Source: Circinella umbellata (lineage: Eukaryota; Mucoromycota; Mucoromycetes; Mucorales; Lichtheimiaceae). Taken from it: a stretch of DNA of 28,987 nt. Under the pieces are notes generated by a model. The model did no database searches, was not told where the DNA came from, and saw nothing but the letters and a program-made list of their open reading frames with translations. Location: contig JAIWNF010000141.1 in NCBI GenBank assembly GCA_025093555.1, positions 1 to 28,987 of the forward strand, read 5' to 3'. Of this stretch, positions 11,655 through 21,145 are shown piece by piece; position 1 is the stretch's first letter; each line of letters starts with the position of its first letter. A program made the position numbers and the translations under genes.

Positions 11655-11665
11655 TTCCCGCAGTG

Positions 11666-11668
11666 TAA
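11666..11668 (+). repeat. CACTG element 2 target duplication, right
   Basis: TAA immediately after CAGTG; matches 5800-5802. Confidence 0.88.
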
Positions 11669-12571
11669 ATGTATAAATAAATAAATGAGATTATAGATTA
11701 AAGGTATAGTAGAAAAACTTTATGTGTGATTCAGAGAAGAAATAGTTTTATTTTTGGAGTTAGCAGATTATTCCGTATAAAAGAAAAAAAAAACTTATAG
11801 ATTATACATATAGCTTTTACTTTAGTAGAAGCAGATTCTTTTGGTAATCGAACCGTGTTTGAATAACACAGGCGGTAAAGTAAACTATTGTTTTTGCAGT
11901 AGAGTGTAAGAAAAAAGGAAACAAAAATAATTTGATACCAAGATCGGTTGGTAGATTTTTTAATAATTGATTTTGACAATTTGTGTTAATTAATTAAAAA
12001 GTATAGATTCGTCAGTTCTCTTTACCATCCCGTAAATTTGATAATAGAACAATAATAATATATTGGTTTGAAAAGGTGTTTACTAAAAAAGAAAAAAAAG
12101 GTGTTTTATTATTTTTTTCGGCATTGGTGTATGAAATGAAGTACATAGATAGTTGGACTCAACAGCTCGTGTATACTCTTCTGTTGCTGATTCAAAATAT
12201 TCAACAATACATTAGCTTGCACAAGGTAAGGAGAGGGTCAAGGGATATGAGAAAAAAAAATATAGGAACAAAATAACAACATGGATCTATTTCTTACTGT
12301 GGGTGTACCTGATTATTTTTACCTGGATTTAATCGTCATTGATTTATATATAAATGACCGTCTACTATCATGATACAATAATAAAATAATACTGAAATAC
12401 AAGGGAAATATCACGATCAGACATGACTGTTGTGGGTTGGATCATCAGGGAGTACCTATCCATGTTTAAATAATTATATAGTTCTATAGATAGTTTATGT
12501 ATATGATACGTATTTAAAAATAAATGGTGTTTTTTTCTTTTTCTTTTTTTTTTGGATCATGTTATATATTA
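11666..12571 (+). repeat. MULE left terminal inverted repeat, inner segment
   Basis: Inner part of the left arm, the reverse complement of 15760 to about 16665. Outer plus inner segments, less the duplicated TAA, total 1,059 bp, the same length as the right arm. By eye I count about six substitutions between arms plus poly-A/T length changes, so the arms are about 99% alike. An 82-codon open frame (11731-11979, minus) is mirrored in the other arm and probably non-coding. Confidence 0.92.
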
Positions 12572-12804
12572 TTGTGCATAAAGAAGTATATTATAGTACC
12601 ATAAATATAAATAAAATGCGGGTGTGACAAGACGACATTGATATGTAATTTATAAGAGTTGCAGCGGTCATATTATATTTACTTTTACCTTTCCGTTTTT
12701 TTTTTACTAAATCTCAAAGACTGATTCCAACAATTAAAGGTAGATTAGAGATCTTGGAACAACGATTCAAAATTCTATACTAATAAAAAGTAGTTATTTC
12801 TAAA
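12572..12804. promoter_or_regulatory. MULE gene upstream region
   Basis: 233 bp from the inner end of the left inverted repeat to the transposase ATG at 12805. It should hold the core promoter and 5' untranslated region, although MULE promoters often extend into the inverted repeat. AT-rich, no defined motif. Confidence 0.4.
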
Positions 12805-15458
12805 ATGTCGAACAACAACAACAATGAGTCTGGCTTTGTCATCAAAGCTATTAATATTTTGAGGGAAACTCGGACAGGAACTGTTGCCCCTTTCGATATT
12901 AACAACCAGTGCCCTGTAACTGATGTTATCAACCGTGTTGACTGGGAGAAATGGTTTCTTGATGAGTAAACAAGAACTTTTTGCACTTTTTATGATAGAA
13001 CTGGTGGTAATGGTCGAGCCAAAAATGATGCATTTATCGATAAGTTTGGCCCACATGAGGAACCTCACAACAATAATGCAAATCAACAAGTGGAGCATGT
13101 TGGAAAAAAACGTGGTCGTCCTACTGTTCTTAACTTCCATCAAGTAATATATTATCTTGCACCATTTAAATTACTAATATTATTATTTTTATAAATGTCA
13201 TATAATTAAAGTTAGTTTTTCTATTAGGTTTATGTTTGTCATCGATCTGGTGTTCCGAAACAATACGTGCGAAATCTGGAAAGAGCTCCCCTTGGATGTA
13301 ATTGCATGTCCACTATTAAGATGCATTGTTATGGTGACAATCCACTAAAGATGCATGTTGAGTATAATTGGCAACATACTGGGCATGATCTTGGATCATC
13401 TGTTGATATGCAATCCATACCTACTGGACGATCAGCTCGTCAATTGATCAAAACTATGGTTGATCAAGAAATGACATGGAAGTCAATTTGCCATGCTATA
13501 CGAGTGGATAGAGCTGAACTTGAACGTATAAAGAGAAGTAATTATAAACAACTTCCTGCAATTAAAAAAATATCCTATGATATGGTTTATTATGCCGTGA
13601 GAAGAGCCATCAAGAGGCGTTCTCAATTAGGCCAATCATTGCGAGAAAGTCTTGAAAAATGGGGCGAAAAGATAAGCTCGGAAGGAGGAGCTTATCATTA
13701 TAATGATAATATGAATGATATTCAGGAGGGAATGTTTTCTTTTGGGTTCATTACCGAGTTTCAGAAAGAGGTACGTTAGTATATATTTTTATTTAAAAAA
13801 ATAATATCTATATATTATTCTATATTCCTTATATATACTTTGATAGATCATTACTGAAAACACTAATACCGTGGTTTGTATGGATTCAACCCATGGTACT
13901 TGTGTTGATGATAATGGATCTCGATGTTTTTTATACACTCTTGTAATTCGATCAAATATTACTGGCAAAGGCTGTCCAGTTGGTTGGATGTTAACAAATT
14001 CCGAGACACATTATCCAATTGTCTCTTGGCTTCAATGGGTTCGCGATACCGTTATGTTTTCTCCAACGCAAGTAATGATTGATAACTCGGATACAGAAAT
14101 AAAGGCTCTGCGTACTGTTTTTGGCGAAAATACTGCTATATTAATCTGTCACTGGCATATTTTGCGTGCATGGAAAAAACATGTTATTAAAAAAGTAAAC
14201 CCTGTTTCGCGTGCCATTAGACCTGATACTGTGCGTGCAAAACGTGGTGAAGCACTTGATATCCTAATTAGTATGATGAGTGCCCAAACAGAAGATGATT
14301 TTGATTCTGCATATCATAATCTCTCTGAATTTTGTGTACGAAACAGTAGTTGGGATTGTGCTGGTCTACTTAGCTACTTCGATAGTGAATATTTGTCTAA
14401 AAAGCAAGAGTGGTCAAGTGCCTGGCGTCAGGTATTATTCTTACTTTCTTTTATTTGAAAAAAATATATTTTAACTGTTTTATCTTTCAAACAAATGTTT
14501 TCCAAGTATTAATATTATATACTGCTGTTTTTTTTATTTTAGAATCATAGTAGCCTTAATACTAATGCCTATGTAGAATCATGGCACAGAACATTAAAAG
14601 AAACATACTTGGCCAACATCCGTTCCCAACGCATTGATGGTCTGGTATATATTTTACATGAAATTATAGCACTTGATTTTATGAGTCATGACACTGATGT
14701 TCGTGCTAACTTAAGAAGACGGGTGATGAATAAAGCTGAAAAAGAACGGCAACAATGTGCTCTTGATCTTTCTGGTAAGTAGAACCTTCCTAAAAATATG
14801 ATAAGTTAAAAAGTAGTAACAGATAGTTGTTATTAATGATTCACATATGCATTTTTTTTCTATCTATGGGATAATATATTATATTACTAGATTTTGATGC
14901 TGACATGATGCTAGTTGCACACAACGTTGGAAGTATTACTGTATCATCATTTACCAATGGTGATCTAGAATACATAGTGAATTTTGATGAACAACATAAT
15001 TCTTTACAATCATGTACTTGCCCTGACTATTCCCGAAATGCACCAATTATTTGTAAACATATGTTTTTAGTACATAGAGTTGAACGTATATCATTACCAT
15101 ATTCATCACAACCAGAAAATCATGAAGTGTCTCATAATATAAATACGTCTCAACCTGAAGTGCCTAACAATGAAGTACCAAGACCCGATCCGGAGGAATT
15201 ATATCTGGAAGCTGTTGAAAGGTATGCAATCAAATATAATCGAAATACTTTTTTTTCTAATTTTTCTTTTTATTATACAGGTTTAAAGAGGCTACCACGA
15301 AAATAAATACAGCCACTGAAGGATTAGATAGAGGGGAATACCAGCTTAATGCAGCAACCGTCATTAATGGTGCTGCAGAAGAATTAAATGCAATTTGGTC
15401 TACACTTCAAAGATTTAAAAAGTCCAATACAAATGGCAATCGTCAAAACCAATTCTAA
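12805..15458 (+). pseudogene. MULE transposase with SWIM zinc finger, one early stop codon
   Basis: Six exons: 12805-13143, 13228-13770, 13847-14431, 14543-14774, 14891-15221 and 15281-15458, all with GT-AG introns and consistent phase. They make 735 codons plus stop. N-terminal part: a Cys/His DNA-binding region (VYVCHRSGVPKQ, GCNC, then H and HTGHD). Catalytic core: first Asp in VVCMDSTHGT (13883), second in VMIDNSDTE (14081), CHWHILRAWKKH (~14147), Glu in TNAYVESWH (14576). SWIM finger: CTCPDYS ... ICKH (~15013-15060). The order is that of fungal and plant MULE transposases (PF10551 plus SWIM). Codon 55 is TAA (12967-12969), with the frame open on both sides; C to T change of CAA would explain it. 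Otherwise intact, so decay is recent. A start downstream of the stop would lose little of the core. Confidence 0.9.
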
Positions 15459-15759
15459 TCACTTCATTCTTTTTTTTATTCTTTCCTCACTTTTTCTTCT
15501 CACTTTTTCTTCTCTCTTTTTCTTCTCTCTTTTTATTCTCTCTTTTTTTTCTCCTCTTCCTATATTATCATACGACCTCCATATTATATATTATTTTACA
15601 TTTATAGATATTCCAAATGTTTATTTTATACTTGATATTATCATCCAGTTTTTAAATAACAAATTATATAACTTTTTGAACCACTCTAATGACAACCGAT
15701 GCTACTTAGCTTATGTTGATGTATAAAAACGTCAGTCTGAACAATCGTTATAACACCAG
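15459..15759. other. MULE 3' region with polypyrimidine tract
   Basis: Downstream of the transposase stop. 15465-15563 is almost pure pyrimidine on the plus strand (repeated CTTTTTCTTCTCTC-like units). The rest is AT-rich with no gene seen. Transcript termination should fall here. Confidence 0.55.
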
Positions 15760-16818
15760 TAATATATAACATGATCCAAAAAAAAAAGAAAAAGAAAAAA
15801 ACACCATTTATTTTTAAATACGTATCATATACATAAACTATCTATAGAACTATATAATTATTTAAACAAGGATAGGTACTCCCTGATGATCCAACCCACA
15901 ACAGTCATGTCTGATCGTGATATTTCCCTTGTATTTCAGTATTATTTTATTATTGTATCGTGATAGTAGATGGTCATTTATATATAAATCAATGACGATT
16001 AAATCCAGGTAAAAATAATCAGGTACACCCACAGTAAGAAATAGATCCATGTTGTTATTTTGTTCCTATATTTTTTTTCTCATATCCCTTGACCCTCTCC
16101 TTACCTTGTGCAAGCTAATGTATTGTTGAATATTTTGAATCAGCAACAGAAGAGTATACACGAGCTGTTGAGTCCAACTATCTATGTACTTCATTTCATA
16201 CACCAATGCCGAAAAAAATAAGAAAACACCTTTTTTTCTTTTTTAGTAAACACCTTTTCAAACCAATATATTATTATTGTTCTAGTATCAAATTTACGGG
16301 ATGGTAAAGAGAACTGACGAATCTATACTTTTTAATTAATTAACACAAATTGTCAAAATCAATTATTAAAAAATCTACCAACCGATCTTGGTATCAAATT
16401 ATTTTTGTTTCCTTTTTTCTTACACTCTACTGCAAAAACAATAGTTTACTTTACCGCCTGTGTTATTCAAACACGGTTCGATTACCAAAAGAATCTGCTT
16501 CTACTAAAGTAAAAGCTATATATATAATCTATAAGTTTTTTTTTTCTTTTATACGGAATAATCTGCTAACTCCAAAAATAAAACTATTTCTTCTCTGAAT
16601 CACACATAAAGTTTTTCTACTATACCTTTAATCTATAATCTCATTTATTTATTTATACATTTATATAAAAGGATGACAAAAAAAAAAAAAAAAAAAAGGA
16701 AAAAAAAAGTTGGCCTTACTAATCTACTTTTCAGCTTACACGTCATAACTTTTTGGTCCCCCCAACTCTCATTTTTTTTCAGTCCCAGCTCTTTTTGGGC
16801 GAAAATTTCAAGTTATGC
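15760..16818 (-). repeat. MULE right terminal inverted repeat, uninterrupted
   Basis: Full 1,059-bp arm. At 16661-16680 it contains the intact pre-insertion version of the CACTG element 2 target: the sequence runs straight through with a single TAA, in inverted orientation. It ends at ...CAAGTTATGC, followed by the 9-bp duplication. Confidence 0.93.
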
Positions 16819-16827
16819 GTGAATATT
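16819..16827 (+). repeat. MULE target-site duplication, right copy
   Basis: GTGAATATT directly after the last base of the MULE inverted repeat; perfect match to 5638-5646. Confidence 0.92.
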
Positions 16828-16892
16828 AGTGAATATTTTCAATTCACCCTGAAAAAAGATTCACAAGTTTTCACCACTATTTACTGCTTTAT

Positions 16893-16903
16893 TTCCCGCA
16901 GTG
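16893..16903 (-). repeat. Right terminal inverted end of CACTG element 1
   Basis: TTCCCGCAGTG, identical to the 11-bp end of CACTG element 2. The candidate target duplication AAT follows at 16904-16906; the partner end is not in the window. Confidence 0.85.
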
Positions 16904-18025
16904 AATAATAAGTGCAGGAGGTCGGGCTGGTTGGCGATCATTTTGAGCTTGTGTAGATAACTTGAGTGTATGTACATGAAATACCTTATAAGCCTTGATG
17001 TTGGTAGGGAGATCCAATCGATATGCTACCTTGCCTATTCTTTCAATAATCTTATAAGGACCCGCATATTTTGATGCAAGTTTCTTCTTAGCAGTTTGAG
17101 GATAGTTTGCTGGGTTGATATATCGCTGATTAACTAACACTTCTTGTCCAACCTCGAACTCGACATCGCGACGATGTTTATTAGCATATTGCTCTTGTCT
17201 AGCAGCTGCTGCTGTAATATTTTCAATAACCTTGACTCGAATATCATTTAATCATGATGTTAAGTGATCTGCTGCTTCATTCCTTGATGTATTGGATTCT
17301 AATCGAGTTGGTGTAAGAACATGTCGTCCCAGATCACAATAATAAGGTGTCATCTTGATCGATGCTTGGTGTGTATTATTGTAAGTATGTTCTACAATCG
17401 GTAGCCATAGATCCCAATCATGTTGATCATATACAACATAGTGTCGTAGAAGGTCTTCAAGTATCCTATTTATGCGCTCAGTTTGCCCGTCCGATTCTGG
17501 GTGATACGAAGTAGACATTTTCTTCTTGATTTGGAGTTGATCAAATAAAGCAGTCCAGAATTTAGAAGTAAATTTTGGATCTCAATCTGAAACTACTTCT
17601 TTAGGTAAACCATGTTGTCGATAGATCTCGCGTAGGAATATGTGTGCAACATCGACTGCTGAGTCATTCGTATAACAAGGAGCAAAATGAGCTCGTTTAG
17701 AAAACAGATCTACAATTACCATAATTGCATCATAACCGTTCTTGGTAATTGGTAATTGAGTAATGAAGTCCATTGAAATTGATTCCCATCGTTCTTGAGC
17801 TGGCTCGAGTGGCTGGATTAACCCTTCTTGTTTCTTATTTGATCCCTTGTTTCTTTGACAGCTGTCACATGATCTGACATATTGACGAACTGATTTCGCA
17901 ATATGGGGCCAATAAAATTGACGTTCAATTCTCTCAATTGTTCCATCAATACCTCTATGACCTGCTGATGGTAGGTCATGCATATCATGTAAAATACTTC
18001 GAAGTATTTGTAGCATTAGCGTTCT
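16904..18025 (-). pseudogene. Ty3/gypsy-type pol remnant: integrase and C-terminal GPY/F-like part
   Basis: A single frame read from 18025 to 16904 on the minus strand. Order: H-x-H/C-x2-C integrase zinc finger (HDMHDLPSAGHRG ... CDSCQRNK), the integrase core with Asp in ISMDFITQLP and VVSD, Glu in HPESDGQTERINR, the usual WLPIVEHTYNN region, then a GPY/F-like module (KYAGPYKIIERIGKVAYRL) and FHVHTLK. Two in-frame stops: TGA at 17582-17584, where families have Arg in S-D-R-D, and TGA at 17252-17254. The remnant is cut at 16904 by CACTG element 1 and stops near 18026 at a GC-rich repeat. Reverse transcriptase, RNase H and LTRs are absent here. The rest of the C-terminus may lie on the far side of CACTG element 1, outside the window. 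Confidence 0.9.
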
Positions 18026-18028
18026 TCA

Positions 18029-18117
18029 CGGATCGGATCGGATCGGATGATAGGGCTATCCGCATCCGCATCCGCAAATACAGATGCGGATGCGGATGCG
18101 GATGCGGATCGGATGGG
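18029..18117. repeat. GC-rich hexamer tract with dyad symmetry
   Basis: Starts with CGGATCGGATCGGATCGGAT, then TAGGGCT, then three CCGCAT units, an 8-9 base spacer, and about five inverted units (GCGGAT). The two arms can pair as a hairpin. Composition is very different from the AT-rich surroundings. It lies exactly where the gypsy homology ends, so it may be a junction or the end of another element. I cannot name the family. Confidence 0.6.
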
Positions 18118-18876
18118 TAGATGAAGTGTGTATGTATATTTTTTTTGGCAGAAATACAGTCGAAGTAGGAAGAACCGTCGTATTGTAGTGAATCAAAGAA
18201 AAGAGTGAAATAATCTATAATAAGTTTTGATTTGGAATGTAAAAAAAGGTATTGGACATTGTAAAAATTGTTATCGTGATTGATTTGTCTTTTCGTATAT
18301 AAGTATAATATAGCGTGATTAGTTTAGATTGGTTCAGAATAAATATTGTACTTCAATCTAGTTCAAAGAAACAAATTAGAAGCATATTTCAATAAACGAT
18401 GGTAATTGTAGAAAAGTACATAGTAATTTTTATTATAAATATAAAAATAAATAAATAAATCCGTAATGTATAAAATAATATAGTAGATGAAAGCTTATTA
18501 TGAAGAGAAATATAAAAAATAGGGAAAAGAATACTTTTTGTTAAAAAAAGCCGAAATTATAAAGTGCGCGTGCATATATAAGGTGTGTGAAGAAAAAAAA
18601 TTATGTGTGACAGCAAAAAAAAAAAAAAAAGAGAAAACTAAGCTTCTTCAATCAAATCTTCGTTACTCCATTTAACCACCTAATACATCGATATTTGCTG
18701 GTTCTCAAACGGTCTCTCTACTGATTGATTGCACGGTCAGTTAACCAGAAAAACAATTCAGCTCAGCTATCTTGACTGCTTTTTTCTCTTTTTGGCTTCC
18801 CGCCACCCGGTACCTTATTTTCTTAATCCTGGTGCAGCTTAATATTTTTGTTTATTTTCTTTTTCACCTTTCTAAC
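18118..18876. promoter_or_regulatory. Upstream region of the polyQ gene
   Basis: About 760 bp of AT-rich DNA. Just before the start there is a pyrimidine-rich stretch (18775-18870), common ahead of fungal starts. An in-frame ATG at 18772 would add a hydrophobic 35-residue leader, but it lies inside this pyrimidine-rich leader, so I prefer 18877. No gene seen. Confidence 0.4.
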
Positions 18877-19002
18877 ATGACCACTTTGTCCGAAATCGAA
18901 GTTAGACTAATGCATTTGCTTGACCTTGAGCCCAAGGAAGAGTCGCGCGTTGTGCTTGAAGGTTGGGTATTTCAACTCGAAAAAGGCAAAATTGAACAAC
19001 AA

Positions 19003-19042
<40 letters not shown>

Positions 19043-19992
19043 TATCAGGTAAGGAACTTGCTGGCAATCTTGTTGATGAGGCGAAGGAAGACCTTGCCAA
19101 GAAAAAGCTAGCCATTGCAAACACATGTGGGCTAGCACTTGGTCAAGTTGAGGAGCTGTTTGGTGCTAAGCCTGTAAAGCTGTTTACTTGCGCAAAATCT
19201 CGCAATGTTTGGACGCAATATGCTTCAGAAAAGCGAAAGGAATTGACAGGTAAAATTGATTAGTATTTTCAGGCGATCAAAAAATGACAATGTGTACTTA
19301 TATTTTGGAATCAAGAAAAATATCGGTCAATCCATAATATAGCCTCTGACCAACAAATTGACAAGGCTGGGACCAAGGCAATAAACAAGATGCTTTCCGA
19401 AGAATACAGGAAAGCGGATCCCGAAGATTTAAAGAGGGTACAACGTGAAGCAAATGACTTCAACTCTGAACATGGATATGTAGTGACCACAAACAACATG
19501 TCCATGCAGCAGAAGTTATGGGTATCCGATGAGGTAATTGAAGTTTTGCGGAAGAATATCCTCCAACTTCGGGATCTGACAGGTCTGGAGTGTGTGGTGT
19601 TATTTGGAACATGTGAATTCCGCCACAAATGGAGAAAAATGCGACTAGTTGGAACACGTAAGTTTTTTTTTGTATAAAAAAATCTTCTATGAAAAAAACA
19701 TCCATTAACAATACAAGCGGATTTATGGGTTTTTTTTGTTATAAGCTTTGGGGACGCAGTTTGTTGACAAAATGAACAGCAAGAACAACGCAAGAGGAAG
19801 CTTCTTTGCATTACAAGAAAAGTTTGATATGTTCTGCAAGTCAAGCGAAATATTTAACAGCAACATACCAGGCTATATAGAAGAATCAAATGCTGCAAAA
19901 AGATCCCGTATGTATATCTATATGTGTATCATTGTGTGAGTAGGGTATATCGCGATACTAATACATTATCTATGTACATAGGTACATCTTAA
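18877..19992 (+). CDS. PolyQ protein of unknown function, possible HMG-box-like region
   Basis: Four exons: 18877-19249, 19316-19657, 19746-19907 and 19982-19992; three phase-1 GT-AG introns of 65-90 nt. Intron 3 has a TACTAAT branch-site-like motif at 19957. The product is 295 residues. A glutamine tract from CAACAG repeats lies at 18998-19042. After it, SRNVWTQYASEKRKELTEKY, then INKMLSEEYRKADPEDLKR and EANDFNSEHG, have the aromatic/basic spacing of an HMG box (W ... K ... L-S-E-E-Y ... A), a weak likeness seen by eye only. The second half has a short motif, LTGLECVVLFGTCEFRHKW. No lesion seen, and nothing ties it to a mobile element, so it may be a resident gene, perhaps of a lineage-specific family. 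The last exon is short and the least certain. Confidence 0.62.
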
Positions 19993-21145
19993 TAATCAGT
20001 GACATTGAATGCCATGGTAGCTGTTGCAGCTTTTTTTTTGTTTCCCTTCCATTTGTTTCTTTCTTTAAGAAGAAAACTTCACCATCCATTTCATAGATTT
20101 TTTATATATTTAAAAGAAAAGTATGACTGATATATACTATTGGTTCGCATATTTATTACGTGCTATATCTTTCATTTGACATCTATTAAAGATAAATATT
20201 TCAGGGCTCAATAGGCATGTCTATATGCGTAATATGCATGGATAGGTAGAGTATAAGGAATCTTTAATTTGTATCACTTGCTGGATATTGAATGGCGACA
20301 TTATAATAACAATAATTATTATGCCATTTTATATGGTAGAAGAATAGGAATTGGTTAATCTTGGTAAGGTAACGTAGAACAAGCAATAATATATAATATG
20401 TATTTGATAGCATTGGCAAATAGAGGTTGGAGAGATAAAAAAATAGGTACGTAGCACTTAATTGGGGTTACCATTCTTAGGATAAATCAAGCATATTCTA
20501 GTGCTAAACACATACAGGTATATTCAGTGCATGATAATTATAAGAAAAGGAGAAAAGCAGCATGTATTATTTGATGTTGATATAGATATGTAAATGATGG
20601 ATTAAATAAAGGTTTACTAGTACTATACTATCAAATACGATCTAGAATTTCTTATATGTATAACTTATAATTATTAGAACTAATTAAATAAAAGGACCCA
20701 CATATCGATATAAATCCAAATCTATTTATCAAAAACATTTGAAGCCAGGTTTTATACAAAATGCAACTTCTGTTTTGTACTTTACTATAACAGCACCATT
20801 TATTATGTATAATATGTAGTTGATTTTTTCAATCGAAGTAGTTATTATTATTGATTATGTTTATAAAACAAATTAAAATCAGCTAGTTATGATATAAGTC
20901 TAAATAAAATTATAAAAGGCCTTGTGATAATTAATTAATATTGATAAGGATAAAAGAACAATTTTCTGTTATACTACAACTACTCTATATATTTCTTGTT
21001 TCTCTACTCAACGTGGATACGTAGGTGCAATTGTATTTTATAAGTTAATTTTCTAGCATCACAATAAGTATTTACATTTTCAACAATAGTACGTAGTGTT
21101 TCATCCCGTTGGATAATACATCAGAATCTTGTTCCTGGTTTAAAC
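19993..21145. other. AT-rich intergenic stretch
   Basis: No convincing open frame, RNA gene or element end seen in this 1.15 kb. The first part would hold the 3' end of the polyQ gene transcript. Confidence 0.5.

Larger units (their letters stand above)
5803..11665 (+). mobile_element. CACTG element 2 (CACTA/EnSpm-like), complete, inserted in the MULE left arm
   Basis: Complete 5,863-bp element. It starts CACTGCGGGAA (5803-5813) and ends TTCCCGCAGTG (11655-11665), an 11-bp perfect inverted repeat. It is flanked by TAA on both sides (5800-5802, 11666-11668), the 3-bp duplication characteristic of CACTA elements. The right MULE arm keeps the empty site. It carries an accessory gene (minus, 6346-7272) and a transposase gene (plus, 7830-11116) transcribed divergently, the mirror image of element 1. 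Subterminal regions on both sides are rich in GGTTAA and TACCC-type motifs. The transposase is frameshifted, so this copy needs another transposase source to move. Confidence 0.94.
5647..16818 (+). mobile_element. Mutator-like element (MULE) with 1,059-bp terminal inverted repeats
   Basis: The ends are GCATAACTTGAAATTTTCG at 5647 and its reverse complement ending at 16818. Outside both ends lies the same 9-mer GTGAATATT (5638-5646 and 16819-16827), the 9-bp target duplication typical of MULEs. The left inverted repeat is split by CACTG element 2. Without that element (5,863 bp) and its 3-bp duplication, the MULE is 5,306 bp long. It carries one six-exon transposase gene on the plus strand. 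It sits in the right subterminal part of CACTG element 1: removing it joins 5646 to 16828 and restores continuous sequence up to the CAGTG end at 16903. Confidence 0.93.
1019..16903 (-). mobile_element. CACTG element 1 (CACTA/EnSpm-like), left end missing, split by the MULE at 5647-16818
   Basis: Older of the two CACTA-like elements. Its own sequence is about 1019-5646 plus 16828-16903, with the MULE and its extra target copy in between. The right end reads TTTCCCGCAGTG and stops at 16903; the last 11 bases are the inverted end shared with CACTG element 2. The next bases (16904-16906, AAT) would be its 3-bp target duplication, but the left partner is outside the window. Content: a transposase pseudogene on the minus strand and a divergent accessory gene on the plus strand, the same plan as element 2 in mirror image. 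Past 16903 the sequence becomes a gypsy pol reading frame, so the element entered a retrotransposon. The left limit is uncertain because transposase homology ends near 1030. Confidence 0.82.

Noticed and set aside
11731..11979. 82-codon open frame, repeated with one change at 16350-16598
   Set aside because: Both copies lie in the inverted arms of the MULE and are alike only because the arms are alike. The peptide has no recognisable motif and low-complexity composition.
18029..18117. hAT-type terminal repeat
   Set aside because: A TAGGGCT start resembles some hAT ends, but I find no partner end, no 8-bp duplication and no hAT transposase here.
18772..18876. Upstream ATG giving the polyQ protein a hydrophobic leader
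   Set aside because: The segment is the pyrimidine-rich stretch before the ATG at 18877; its hydrophobic residues follow from base composition. Not excluded, but less likely.
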